6,027 bases of DNA from assembly GCA_024275855.1 (NCBI GenBank), contig JAJRYL010000196.1, forward strand, positions 1-6,027, written 5' to 3'. A program made the position numbers and the translations under genes. This stretch comes from Deltaproteobacteria bacterium. GTDB taxonomy: Bacteria; Desulfobacterota; GWC2-55-46; JADFVP01. Under the pieces are notes generated by a model. That model had not been told where the DNA came from. It saw only the letters and a program-made list of their open reading frames with translations, and ran no database searches. Shown here piece after piece: positions 1-5,455 of the stretch (position 1 is its first letter; each line of letters starts with the position of its first letter).

Positions 1-1
1 G

Positions 2-82
2 CGGGTAAAAGTTGAAGTAATAATAGTACCAACCTACTTGAACCGGGTAGAGGTTGCCCGACTTGACACCCATGTTTCATAG
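2..82 (+). CDS. Possible C-terminal tail of an upstream gene (partial)
   Basis: The frame starting at base 2 is open for 26 codons and ends at TAG (80-82). The peptide begins RVKVEVIIVPTYLNR and ends DTHVS. The alternating hydrophobic residues look like a beta strand, but I do not recognise the family. A 26-codon open stretch can easily occur by chance, and the opposite strand is also open here. If the tail is real, the promoter of the next gene lies inside its last codons. The call is tentative. Confidence 0.25.
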   Translation, partial: RVKVEVIIVPTYLNRVEVARLDTHVS

Positions 83-91
83 GTGTATCTT
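63..91 (+). promoter_or_regulatory. Sigma-70-type promoter of the M48 protease gene
   Basis: A perfect -35 hexamer TTGACA (63-68) is followed after 17 bases by TATCTT (86-91), which matches the -10 consensus at four of six positions. Transcription would start near base 98, leaving a leader of about 47 bases before the TTG start at 145. The spacer is occupied by an inverted repeat (66-86), annotated separately. Confidence 0.6.
66..86. promoter_or_regulatory. Operator-like inverted repeat inside the promoter spacer
   Basis: The 21 bases read ACACCcATG-TTT-CATaGGTGT. Eight of nine arm positions pair, with one mismatch and a three-base centre. The repeat starts in the last three bases of the -35 box and ends on the first base of the -10 box, so a dimeric protein bound here would block RNA polymerase. 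The symmetry is seen directly; the regulator is unknown and the operator role is inferred. Confidence 0.45.
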
Positions 92-144
92 TTAGCCTGT
101 CCGTTCTTTTTAATGGTTTAAAATGCAATATAAGCGAGGTTTTT

Positions 145-1005
145 TTGAAGTTACGGATAAGAGGCCTTACCTTTTTCTCTCTCATACTGCTGTTTCTGCT
201 CGAAGCGTGCGCTACGGTGCCGTATACGGAGCGGTCGCAGTTTATTATGATCTCTAAGAGTGAAGAGGTCGCGCTCGGAGAGCGCGCCTTTGAAGAGGTA
301 AAAGAGAGTTCTACCCTTTCGGGTGATGATAAACTCAACGCCATGATAAAGCGTGTCGGCAGAAGGATAGCTGCCGCCTCGGGGCTTGAGGGTTACGAGT
401 GGGAGTTTATATTAATAGATGATAATCAGGTAAACGCTTTTGCGCTTCCGGGCGGCAAGGTAGCTTTTTATACCGGTATTTTACCGTTTTGCGTAAACGA
501 GGCGGGTATTGCCGTTGTTATGGGCCACGAGGTAGCGCATGTTATCGCGCGCCACGGGGCTGAAAGAATGTCTCAGGGGCGGGCGCTGGCAATAGGCAAG
601 GCTATTTTGTCGGTGGCGCTTTCGACCTCTGCGCCCGTTACTAAAGAGGTGGTCACGGGGGCTTACGGCATAGGGGCAAAGGTTGGTGTAATACTGCCCT
701 TTAGCCGCTCCCATGAGTCGGAGGCCGATGAAATCGGGTTGAGACTTATGGCGAGAGCCGGGTACGACCCGGAGGCCGGCGTAGCCTTCTGGAAGAGAAT
801 GGCAAAAGAGAGCGAAGGCAAAAAGCGCGTCCCGGAGCTGCTCTCGACCCACCCGGGCGATAACGATAGAATAGAGTTGCTTAACCGGTTAACGGCCTCG
901 GCTACTATAGAGTACAGGCGTGCCTTGACCGAACACCCTGAGTATAATAGACGGCCTGAAAAGATAGTTTTGCCGCTTAAAAGACCGGGCAAGAATAAAA
1001 GATAA
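145..1005 (+). CDS. M48-family zinc metalloprotease, lipoprotein
   Basis: This is an envelope protease of the LoiP/YcaL/BepA kind; this type degrades or checks misfolded envelope or outer-membrane proteins. The 286-residue protein starts with a short basic region and a hydrophobic core (residues 8-19), then a lipobox L19-E-A-C22, so it should be lipid-anchored and face the periplasm. The zinc site is complete: H128-E129-V-A-H132 (HExxH) and the third ligand E191 in SRSHESEAD, with D195 giving the family's ExxxD pattern. A GLRLMARAGYDP motif (198-209) and STHPGDNDRI (234-243) are also family hallmarks. In BepA a histidine in the corresponding region plugs the zinc; H236 is the candidate here. 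No TPR domain follows, so it is shorter than BepA. The start is TTG at 145: GAGGT lies 4 bases upstream, and only this start keeps the signal peptide. The out-of-frame ATG at 123 is not used. The gene stands alone, converging on the cupin gene. The exact substrate is not shown. Confidence 0.93.
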   Translation: MKLRIRGLTFFSLILLFLLEACATVPYTERSQFIMISKSEEVALGERAFEEVKESSTLSGDDKLNAMIKRVGRRIAAASGLEGYEWEFILIDDNQVNAFALPGGKVAFYTGILPFCVNEAGIAVVMGHEVAHVIARHGAERMSQGRALAIGKAILSVALSTSAPVTKEVVTGAYGIGAKVGVILPFSRSHESEADEIGLRLMARAGYDPEAGVAFWKRMAKESEGKKRVPELLSTHPGDNDRIELLNRLTASATIEYRRALTEHPEYNRRPEKIVLPLKRPGKNKR

Positions 1006-1077
1006 AAAAAGGCGTTACAGATAAAGAAAAACCGTTTTAGTACTGTCTGTTTACGGGTTGGTAGATATAGGTCTGAA

Positions 1078-1118
1078 AACAGAAGAGGGGCCGCCTGTAA
1101 GGCGGCCCCTCTTCTGTT
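1078..1118. terminator. Strong bidirectional hairpin terminator
   Basis: An 18-bp perfect stem (1078-1095 with 1101-1118) closes a five-base loop TGTAA and is very GC-rich near the loop. On the plus strand it is followed by a T-rich stretch (ATGTATTTTT). On the minus strand it is followed by GTTTTC. It lies between the convergent protease and cupin genes and probably ends transcription from both sides. Confidence 0.88.
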
Positions 1119-1142
1119 ATGTATTTTTATACAGGTTCTTTT

Positions 1143-1439
1143 TTAACCCATGTGGACGGCAAAGGCCGTAAGCTGCTCCGTAGCCCTTATGCCTCGTTTC
1201 TCGCCCTGCTTGACAAAAATCATGCTGCCGGCCTTTATCTCTTATTCTTCGTCGCCTACCGTCATAACCCCAGATCCGCTTATTATGTAAAAAACGCCTG
1301 TACCGCTCGGGTGCGGCGGTATCTTTTGTCCGGCGTTTAGGCAGATAAGCGGCACTTTGTAATCAGGCCCGGCTCTTAGTATCTTCGGTGAAAACTCGTC
1401 AGAAAAAACAACTCTTTCGTTAACGTCTATCAACTCCAT
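1143..1439 (-). pseudogene. Small cupin-domain protein, interrupted by an in-frame TAA
   Basis: The frame encodes a single-domain cupin of about 98 codons. Translation from ATG at 1439 gives 65 residues ending MTVGDEE, then TAA (1242-1244). The same frame continues with 32 more codons (EIKAGSMIFV... ending FAVHMG) to a second TAA at 1143-1145. The part after the stop is the expected C-terminal half of the beta barrel (AGSMIFV, then GIRATEQLTAFAVH), so the gene looks intact apart from this codon. Motif 1 keeps only one histidine (PPHPSGTGVFYIISGSG). Motif 2 reads KQGEKRG where many cupins have PxG..H, so classical metal binding is doubtful; this may be normal for the subfamily. I prefer the ATG at 1439 because GGAGG lies 8 bases upstream; an in-frame ATG at 1454 overlaps that ribosome site. 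A sequencing error remains possible. The substrate is unknown. Confidence 0.75.
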
Positions 1440-1503
1440 TCCATATCCCTCCATTCTGATATTATTTTAAATTTATACGTAAGTACTTATTAAATCCGGC
1501 TGG

Positions 1504-1529
1504 AAAACCCCGGTCTTTTAAGGCCGGGG
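1504..1529 (-). terminator. Intrinsic terminator of the SpoIIE-type phosphatase gene
   Basis: On the minus strand a 9-bp stem (1521-1529 with 1508-1516, one G-U pair) with a four-base loop is followed by TTTT (the complement of 1507-1504). It lies about 28 bases past the TAG of the phosphatase gene and about 70 bases before the start of the cupin gene. The cupin gene therefore probably has its own promoter in the AT-rich stretch 1454-1500, where I could not identify a convincing pair of hexamers. Confidence 0.7.
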
Positions 1530-1556
1530 ATGAATGGCCGCCCGTATTGCCTCCGT

Positions 1557-3221
1557 CTATTCAATACGTTTTAAAAATAGGACGGTAAGGTCGTCGTCAA
1601 GAGCCGGAGTACCGAAGTTTGCAAGCTCTTTTAGAAATTTCTTGGCCAGTGCCGGGCTTCTGGTACTTCGATGAGTCCCGACCCAGTCCGCCGTACGTTC
1701 CATACCGAACATATCCACCCTGTCCGCTCTTGAACGGAGCTCGGTCACTCCGTCGGTAAAGACCGCAAGCAGGTCTCCGGGATTAAGCCGCTGCTCTTTA
1801 GGGGTGAGTATGAGTTCGGGCAGTATGCCAAGCGGTGGCCCCATGGACGAAAGAAGTGTTTTCGTATCAGCCGAAGCGAGCACTGCGGGAGTGTGCCCCG
1901 CGTTAAACCACAAGATTGTGTCGGAACCCGGAGTAAACTCGGCCATGAAGACGGTTACGAAGCGGCCCCGTGTCAAGGTATTGCCCATAGCGCTGTTTGC
2001 GATTTTAGGAACATCAGCAAAGTCCTGGCCGGAGCTTGCAAGGGTGTGCATTATTGCATGTAAGTTAGAGACGGTAAGGGCCGAAGAGTAACCTTTACCG
2101 GCAACGTCGGCAACTATAACCCACATACGCCCGTTATCAAGCTCTATAATATCGTAGTAATCCCCGCCGACGCCGTAACAGCTTTGCTGAAAAGTCTCCA
2201 GGGTAAATCCGTCCGGTATTGGCGGATTCTGCGGCAGAAGACCGCTTTGAATCTCTGCCGCTATGCTTAGCGCCCCTTTTAAATCGTCCCTTTCCTGCAG
2301 GCCCTCAAGGGACGTATTGAGGCTGCGGGCCATGCTGCCTGTTTCGTCGTCGAGCAGTACCGCTACCCGCTTGGTGTACCTTCCGTCTCTTATTGAATCC
2401 ATGCCGAACAGAAGTTCGTCAATAGCGAGCTTCATTGTATTGTGCATTGTATAAACAAGGTATGTTCCGCAGACGAGTACACCGAGAAACATCTGTAACA
2501 TTGCCGTGGTTGCCGCTCTGCGGTGGTAAGGGTCGTCCATGCCGCGCGATATCATAAAGAGTATCGCGATGAGCAGAAATGGAAGTACGCTCGTTATTAT
2601 AAAGAGTTGCCAGGGCCGCTTTATTACGCTGATCATAGACGAGCTGTGCGTAGATGAACTGTACGGTGCACTTTGCAGATTTCCGGTAAAGATACCGTGA
2701 GTGCTGAGAGATTTCCGAAGGCGGGTCGTAAAGTTAAGCGTACTCGCTACGCCGAGAACGGTCGTAAGAAGGCCGAAGGCGTAGTAATTTGTCAGTGCCG
2801 AGCCAAGTACGAGTTTAAGCGGGGGCCTGCCTGTAGGGCCTATGTACGAAAAACCTAAAAGAACCATACCTATGGTGGCAAAGAGCACTCCGGAGAATAG
2901 AAAAGATTTACCGACCCTGTAAGGCAGGGCATGAACAACCGCTTCGAAATTTTCGCAGTCGCACGGCTCCGTTCCTTTCAACAGACGTGCCAACGGGTGG
3001 TAAGACCAAAGCCCGGCCACTATAAAAAGGGAAATAGCTACCACAAGGGAGGCAGCAACCGCGAGGGGGTAAAAGGGCTCCGCTACCAGAGCCCTGCCCA
3101 TTATAATATCTCCGACCGGGCCTACCGCGTAAACGAGCAGTACGGGCCAGAAGCCGAAGATAAAACCGAGGCACGATGTCTCTACGGGCGGCACGGCGCC
3201 CGGTACCTTTTTAGAAGTCAT
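1557..3221 (-). CDS. Membrane-bound PP2C/SpoIIE-type serine/threonine phosphatase with HAMP-like linker
   Basis: The 554-residue protein probably dephosphorylates a cytoplasmic protein, in this family typically an anti-anti-sigma (STAS) factor, in response to a membrane-sensed signal. Six hydrophobic segments are visible (about 17-40, 52-72, 106-128, 140-162, 204-225, 238-258). A HAMP-like linker follows (about 259-311). The segment AAEIQSGLLPQNPP (321-334) is typical of the entry to RsbU/SpoIIE phosphatase domains. The PP2C metal-site motifs are present: GGDYYD with D354 and D357, ADVAGKG with D372, FTDGVTE with D490, and DDDLTV with D542-D544. The domain therefore looks catalytically competent. 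The first cytoplasmic loop contains CDC (87-89) and the second a serine-rich run (188-195). No STAS protein, serine kinase or sigma factor lies beside it, so its partner must be encoded elsewhere. ATG at 3221 is preceded only by a weak GAGAG. It has its own promoter and terminator, so it is probably monocistronic. Confidence 0.92.
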   Translation of the reverse strand: MTSKKVPGAVPPVETSCLGFIFGFWPVLLVYAVGPVGDIIMGRALVAEPFYPLAVAASLVVAISLFIVAGLWSYHPLARLLKGTEPCDCENFEAVVHALPYRVGKSFLFSGVLFATIGMVLLGFSYIGPTGRPPLKLVLGSALTNYYAFGLLTTVLGVASTLNFTTRLRKSLSTHGIFTGNLQSAPYSSSTHSSSMISVIKRPWQLFIITSVLPFLLIAILFMISRGMDDPYHRRAATTAMLQMFLGVLVCGTYLVYTMHNTMKLAIDELLFGMDSIRDGRYTKRVAVLLDDETGSMARSLNTSLEGLQERDDLKGALSIAAEIQSGLLPQNPPIPDGFTLETFQQSCYGVGGDYYDIIELDNGRMWVIVADVAGKGYSSALTVSNLHAIMHTLASSGQDFADVPKIANSAMGNTLTRGRFVTVFMAEFTPGSDTILWFNAGHTPAVLASADTKTLLSSMGPPLGILPELILTPKEQRLNPGDLLAVFTDGVTELRSRADRVDMFGMERTADWVGTHRSTRSPALAKKFLKELANFGTPALDDDLTVLFLKRIE

Positions 3222-3246
3222 ACTCTCTTTTTAAACTCTGTTTATA

Positions 3247-3264
3247 ACCGGCGGCATTGCCGGT
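3247..3264. other. Short inverted repeat in the phosphatase leader
   Basis: ACCGGC (3247-3252) and GCCGGT (3259-3264) form a 6-bp perfect stem with a six-base loop. It lies in the leader of the minus-strand phosphatase mRNA, about 25 to 43 bases ahead of its start codon. It could be an mRNA hairpin or a protein site. With no U-run after it on the minus strand, it is not a terminator. Confidence 0.35.
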
Positions 3265-3311
3265 CATAAAAAAGGGATGTGGATTGATGGACTGTTTTTG
3301 TCGTAGAGTGA

Positions 3312-3340
3312 AATATACACTGTTTTTCAAGTAATCACAA
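3312..3340 (-). promoter_or_regulatory. Sigma-70-type promoter of the phosphatase gene
   Basis: Reading the minus strand, TTGTGA (3340-3335) is separated by exactly 17 bases from TATATT (3317-3312). Each hexamer is close to consensus. Transcription would start near 3305, giving a leader of about 84 bases. Two copies of AAAAACAGT on this strand (3327-3319 and 3299-3291) lie in the spacer and just downstream of the start point. Confidence 0.55.
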
Positions 3341-3657
3341 ATGCGGAGTAACATGTTTCTTTAATTCTGCCGTCCGGAATGGCAAAACCTGCAAATTATT
3401 TTGAGCCTGACAGGCAAACGAGTTACGGCCTTTACTCTTCGTCTTTTAAAGTGTCCGGAAAAGTGTCCGGTAGCAGCGGCACGCTTTATCACGATTTTTT
3501 AGCGATTAAATACCGGAAAATATCCGGGAGAAACAGGCTCTGCGTTAACTTAAATTGGAGGCTTGCGGTTTTAAAGAAATCCAGGAACCGGGTGGCGGGA
3601 GGTTAATTTCTTTCGGGCTTTAAAAAGTAGAGTATGAAAAAAGGTAGCCTTGCAGCC
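3341..3657. other. Intergenic stretch without a convincing gene; CCGG-rich repeats
   Basis: This is the central part of the 581-base gap between two divergent genes. A 75-codon open frame on the plus strand (3379-3606) has no ribosome site and no family signature, so I do not call it. The stretch holds five CCGG cores (3374, 3455, 3467, 3513, 3524), including a 12-bp tandem repeat and an inverted repeat CCGGA-AAATA-TCCGG (3513-3527). I see no transposase fragment. It may be a control region, or the worn end of a mobile element. Confidence 0.4.
3448..3470. repeat. Tandem 12-bp repeat, AAAGTGTCCGG
   Basis: Eleven bases, AAAGTGTCCGG, occur at 3448-3458 and again at 3460-3470, a 12-bp step that is close to one helical turn. 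Related GTCCGGAA occurs at 3372-3379. The pattern could be a pair of direct-repeat protein sites or a remnant of a mobile-element end. Confidence 0.6.
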
Positions 3658-3687
3658 TTGACGGTTGGCTTGCCTAAGGCGTATACT
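3658..3687 (+). promoter_or_regulatory. Sigma-70-type promoter of the HD-GYP gene
   Basis: TTGACG (3658-3663) is separated by 18 bases from TATACT (3682-3687); both hexamers match the consensus at five of six positions. The start point would be near 3694, giving a leader of about 109 bases. A small palindrome GCCTAAGGC (3672-3680) sits in the spacer. Confidence 0.6.
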
Positions 3688-3763
3688 TGTTATGTTCCCT
3701 TATTTTTACCGTACTTTGTAAATTATAGAGTAGCGGGTTTTTAATACGCCGGTCAGGCTTAAG

Positions 3764-3783
3764 GGTTAGCTATGGTTAGCTTA
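3764..3783 (+). repeat. 10-bp tandem repeat just ahead of the HD-GYP ribosome site
   Basis: GGTTAGCTAT (3764-3773) is followed at once by GGTTAGCTTA (3774-3783), two units sharing eight leading bases. The pair lies in the predicted leader, about nine bases before the GGAG ribosome site (3792-3795). It might bind a protein on DNA or RNA; chance duplication is equally possible. Confidence 0.5.
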
Positions 3784-3802
3784 TAGAAGCCGGAGAAATT
3801 TT

Positions 3803-4645
3803 ATGAAGATAGATCTCGATACGGGTTTACTGAAATCTTTACTGGTTCTCGGCGCGGTTATCGAAGCGAGAGACGCCTATACCGGCGGGCATGTTTGGAG
3901 GGTAGCCCACTTTTCCGAGTTGATAGCGAAAGAGAGCGGGTTGTCCGGGGGGCAGTCCTTCAGGGCTTTTATCGGCGGGCTCGTTCACGACATTGGCAAG
4001 GTAGGGGTGCCGGACGCTATACTTAATAAGCCGGGTAAGCTGACAGAGGCTGAGTATGAGATTATGCGCACCCACCCTGACACCGGTAGAAAAATTCTTA
4101 CCGCGCACCCGTTGGCCCCGCTGGTTATAGACGCAATAGGATTTCACCATGAGTGGGTGGACGGGCACGGTTATCCGAAACATGTAGGGAAAGAAAATAT
4201 ATCTATATTTGCGAGAATCGTCTCTATAGCGGACGCGTTTGACGCTATGACAAGCAGAAGGTCGTATCGTGTCGGTATGAGCAAAGATAAGGCAATCTCT
4301 ATTTTGAGAGGTAGCGGCAATTCACAGTTCGACGGGCCGCTGGTCTCTGTTCTTGCCGGTCTCTGTGCCGACGACAGGCTTGAAGGAATAGTCGGGCATA
4401 GCGACCACGCAAGGCCTATGCTCGATTGTCCGGCATGCGGGCCTACTATTGCCGTACCGAGATGCAAGAGCGACGGCGACAAGGTTCACTGCAACGCCTG
4501 CAAGGCCGAGTTCGAGCTGCACAAAGAGAAGGACTTTTTTGCTCTGAAGTTTACAAAAAGAAGGGTGCCGGGTCTGCGGCCCGAAATTGATGTGGAGCAG
4601 ATAGAGGAGATAGTGCAAAAAGCGCCACGGCAGGTAGAGCTGTAA
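3803..4645 (+). CDS. HD-GYP phosphodiesterase with C-terminal zinc-ribbon-like module
   Basis: HD-GYP proteins hydrolyse the second messenger cyclic-di-GMP, or a related cyclic dinucleotide, through a di- or tri-metal centre in the cytoplasm. The 280-residue protein is nearly all catalytic domain: EARDAYTGGH (21-30), the HD pair H62-D63 in HDIGKVGVPD, H91 in THPDTG, H115-H116 with the signature DGHGYP (120-125), and ADAFDAMTS (143-151, D144). These match the family's metal ligands, so activity is likely. No receiver, PAS or membrane segment is present. Instead residues about 206-240 carry C209-x2-C212-x17-C230-x2-C233, a four-cysteine zinc-ribbon pattern that is unusual here. The tail (254-280) is charged. 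ATG at 3803 has GGAG 7 bases upstream. The gene diverges from the phosphatase, has its own promoter, and precedes the Crp/Fnr gene by 80 bases. It could be co-transcribed with that gene, since no hairpin terminator separates them. Confidence 0.92.
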   Translation: MKIDLDTGLLKSLLVLGAVIEARDAYTGGHVWRVAHFSELIAKESGLSGGQSFRAFIGGLVHDIGKVGVPDAILNKPGKLTEAEYEIMRTHPDTGRKILTAHPLAPLVIDAIGFHHEWVDGHGYPKHVGKENISIFARIVSIADAFDAMTSRRSYRVGMSKDKAISILRGSGNSQFDGPLVSVLAGLCADDRLEGIVGHSDHARPMLDCPACGPTIAVPRCKSDGDKVHCNACKAEFELHKEKDFFALKFTKRRVPGLRPEIDVEQIEEIVQKAPRQVEL

Positions 4646-4656
4646 AAATTCTCTTT

Positions 4657-4685
4657 TTGATACGCTTAGAAGGCGTCTGTTTTAA
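4657..4685 (+). promoter_or_regulatory. Weak candidate promoter of the Crp/Fnr gene
   Basis: TTGATA (4657-4662) and TTTTAA (4680-4685) are spaced by 17 bases. The -35 is good, but the -10 matches only about half of the consensus. The rest of the 80-base gap (4646-4725) shows T-runs without a stem, so read-through from the HD-GYP gene is equally possible. Confidence 0.3.
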
Positions 4686-4725
4686 GAGCGTTCGGTTTTA
4701 CGGATTTTTTTAAAAGGCGGGATAA

Positions 4726-5394
4726 ATGCACAAGAGCAAGTTATGGTACATAAGCACAAACAGCCTCTTTATGGCACTGCCCGATTATGAGCAGAAGGCG
4801 CTTGCCTCGGTAATGCAAACGGACAAGGTGAAGAAGAAGAGCCGTGTCTTTACCATGGGCGATAAATCCGACAAGATTTACGTTTTAAAAGAGGGCAGCA
4901 TGAAACTCACGCGCCTTAGCAGCGACGGCAGGGAGCTTACCGTCGATCTGCTCGAACCGGGTGACATCTTTGGCGAACTCTCTATTGCCGGAGAAGAGCA
5001 GAGGGAGACCTGTGCCGAGGCACTTGAAGACTCTCTGATCTGCGCTACAGGTAGAGAAGAGTTTGAAAACTTCATATGTAAAAACCCCGCCTTCTCTCTC
5101 GCCATTACAAAGCTGATCGGTTTCAGGTTAAGGCGTGTAGAGACCCGTTTGGAAAACCTTATCTTTCACGATGTGTATACACGCCTGTTAATTCTTTTTA
5201 AAGACCTTGCCGAGAAGTACGGAGAGCATTGCGCACAGGGCAGCATTATAAAGATTAAACTGACACATCAGGAAATCGCAAACCTCATTGGCTCTTCCAG
5301 AGAGACCGTAACGCTTGAGGTAAACAACCTTAAGAAAAACGGTCTTATCTGTATGGAAGGCCGCAACTATATCCTGCCGGACAAAGTTTGCTGA
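4726..5394 (+). CDS. Crp/Fnr-family transcription regulator
   Basis: The 222-residue protein is a DNA-binding regulator with the classic order: an N-terminal cyclic-nucleotide-binding fold (about 14-126, with VDLLEPGDIFGELS at 73-86), a long dimerisation helix (about 121-148) and a C-terminal winged helix-turn-helix (about 152-220). The recognition helix lies in LTHQEIANLIGSSRETVTLE (179-198). R192 and E193 align with E. coli Crp R180 and E181, but Crp R185 is replaced by L197. In the ligand pocket E84 matches Crp E72 and R93 plausibly matches R82, with glutamate where Crp has S83, so cAMP binding is uncertain. There is no N-terminal cysteine cluster of the FNR type; its six cysteines are scattered (96, 106, 118, 169, 209, 222). 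ATG at 4726 follows AAAGGCGGG at about 5 bases. A Crp-like site lies 13 bases after the stop, ahead of the DsrE-like gene. Confidence 0.92.
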   Translation: MHKSKLWYISTNSLFMALPDYEQKALASVMQTDKVKKKSRVFTMGDKSDKIYVLKEGSMKLTRLSSDGRELTVDLLEPGDIFGELSIAGEEQRETCAEALEDSLICATGREEFENFICKNPAFSLAITKLIGFRLRRVETRLENLIFHDVYTRLLILFKDLAEKYGEHCAQGSIIKIKLTHQEIANLIGSSRETVTLEVNNLKKNGLICMEGRNYILPDKVC

Positions 5395-5406
5395 AAAGCC
5401 TTAAAA

Positions 5407-5422
5407 TGTAAGCCCCCTCACA
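5407..5422. promoter_or_regulatory. Crp-type operator, TGTAA-N6-TCACA
   Basis: The sixteen bases TGTAAGCCCCCTCACA match the Crp consensus TGTGA-N6-TCACA at nine of the ten defined positions. AT-rich flanks (TTAAAA before, TATTTT after) are also typical. The site lies directly between the Crp/Fnr gene and the DsrE-like gene. Its centre (5414.5) is 41.5 bases before 5456, the spacing of class II activation sites, if transcription starts there. That the neighbouring regulator binds here is inference. Confidence 0.55.
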
Positions 5423-5440
5423 TATTTTCTCTTTCAAAAA

Positions 5441-5455
5441 AAGTAGACTCTACTT
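5441..5455. promoter_or_regulatory. Inverted repeat overlapping a candidate -10 box of the DsrE-like gene
   Basis: AAGTAG-ACT-CTACTT is a perfect 6-bp inverted repeat with a three-base centre, ending one base before ATG 5456. It contains TAGACT (5444-5449), which matches the -10 consensus at four of six positions and sits where a class II Crp-activated promoter would place it. No -35 box is clear, as expected for an activator-dependent promoter. The repeat could also be a second operator. Confidence 0.4.

Noticed and set aside
41..62. Hairpin CGGGT...GCCCG as a terminator of the upstream gene
   Set aside because: The stem is only five pairs including a wobble and no T-run follows.
1..80. Minus-strand peptide starting MKHGCQVGQP at about base 80
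   Set aside because: There is no ribosome site, it runs off the window edge after 26 codons, and it overlaps the protease promoter.
481..992. Long minus-strand open frames across the protease gene
   Set aside because: They are antisense to a protein with complete M48 motifs and show no family features or ribosome sites.
1119..1340. 73-codon plus-strand open frame
   Set aside because: It lies opposite the cupin gene, has no ribosome site and starts in the flank of the terminator; the minus-strand frame has clear cupin motifs on both sides of the TAA.
3379..3606. 75-codon plus-strand open frame in the divergent intergenic region
   Set aside because: There is no Shine-Dalgarno sequence and no recognisable motif, and the repeats run through it; probably chance.
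3634..3744. 36-codon frame starting MKKGSLAALTVGLPKAYTCY
   Set aside because: The start faintly recalls the N-terminus of CoA-dehydratase activase-like proteins (VGIPRAL..Y), but it has only a weak ribosome site, stops after 36 codons and overlaps the strong promoter at 3658-3687.
3341..3802. Cyclic-di-GMP riboswitch upstream of the HD-GYP gene
   Set aside because: GGCAAA-like words occur near 3381 and 3412, but the other conserved blocks of the GEMM-I fold are absent, and both words lie upstream of the predicted transcription start.
4646..4725. Terminator between the HD-GYP and Crp/Fnr genes
   Set aside because: T-runs are present, but the only stem (ACGC...GCGT) is four pairs and not next to a T-run.
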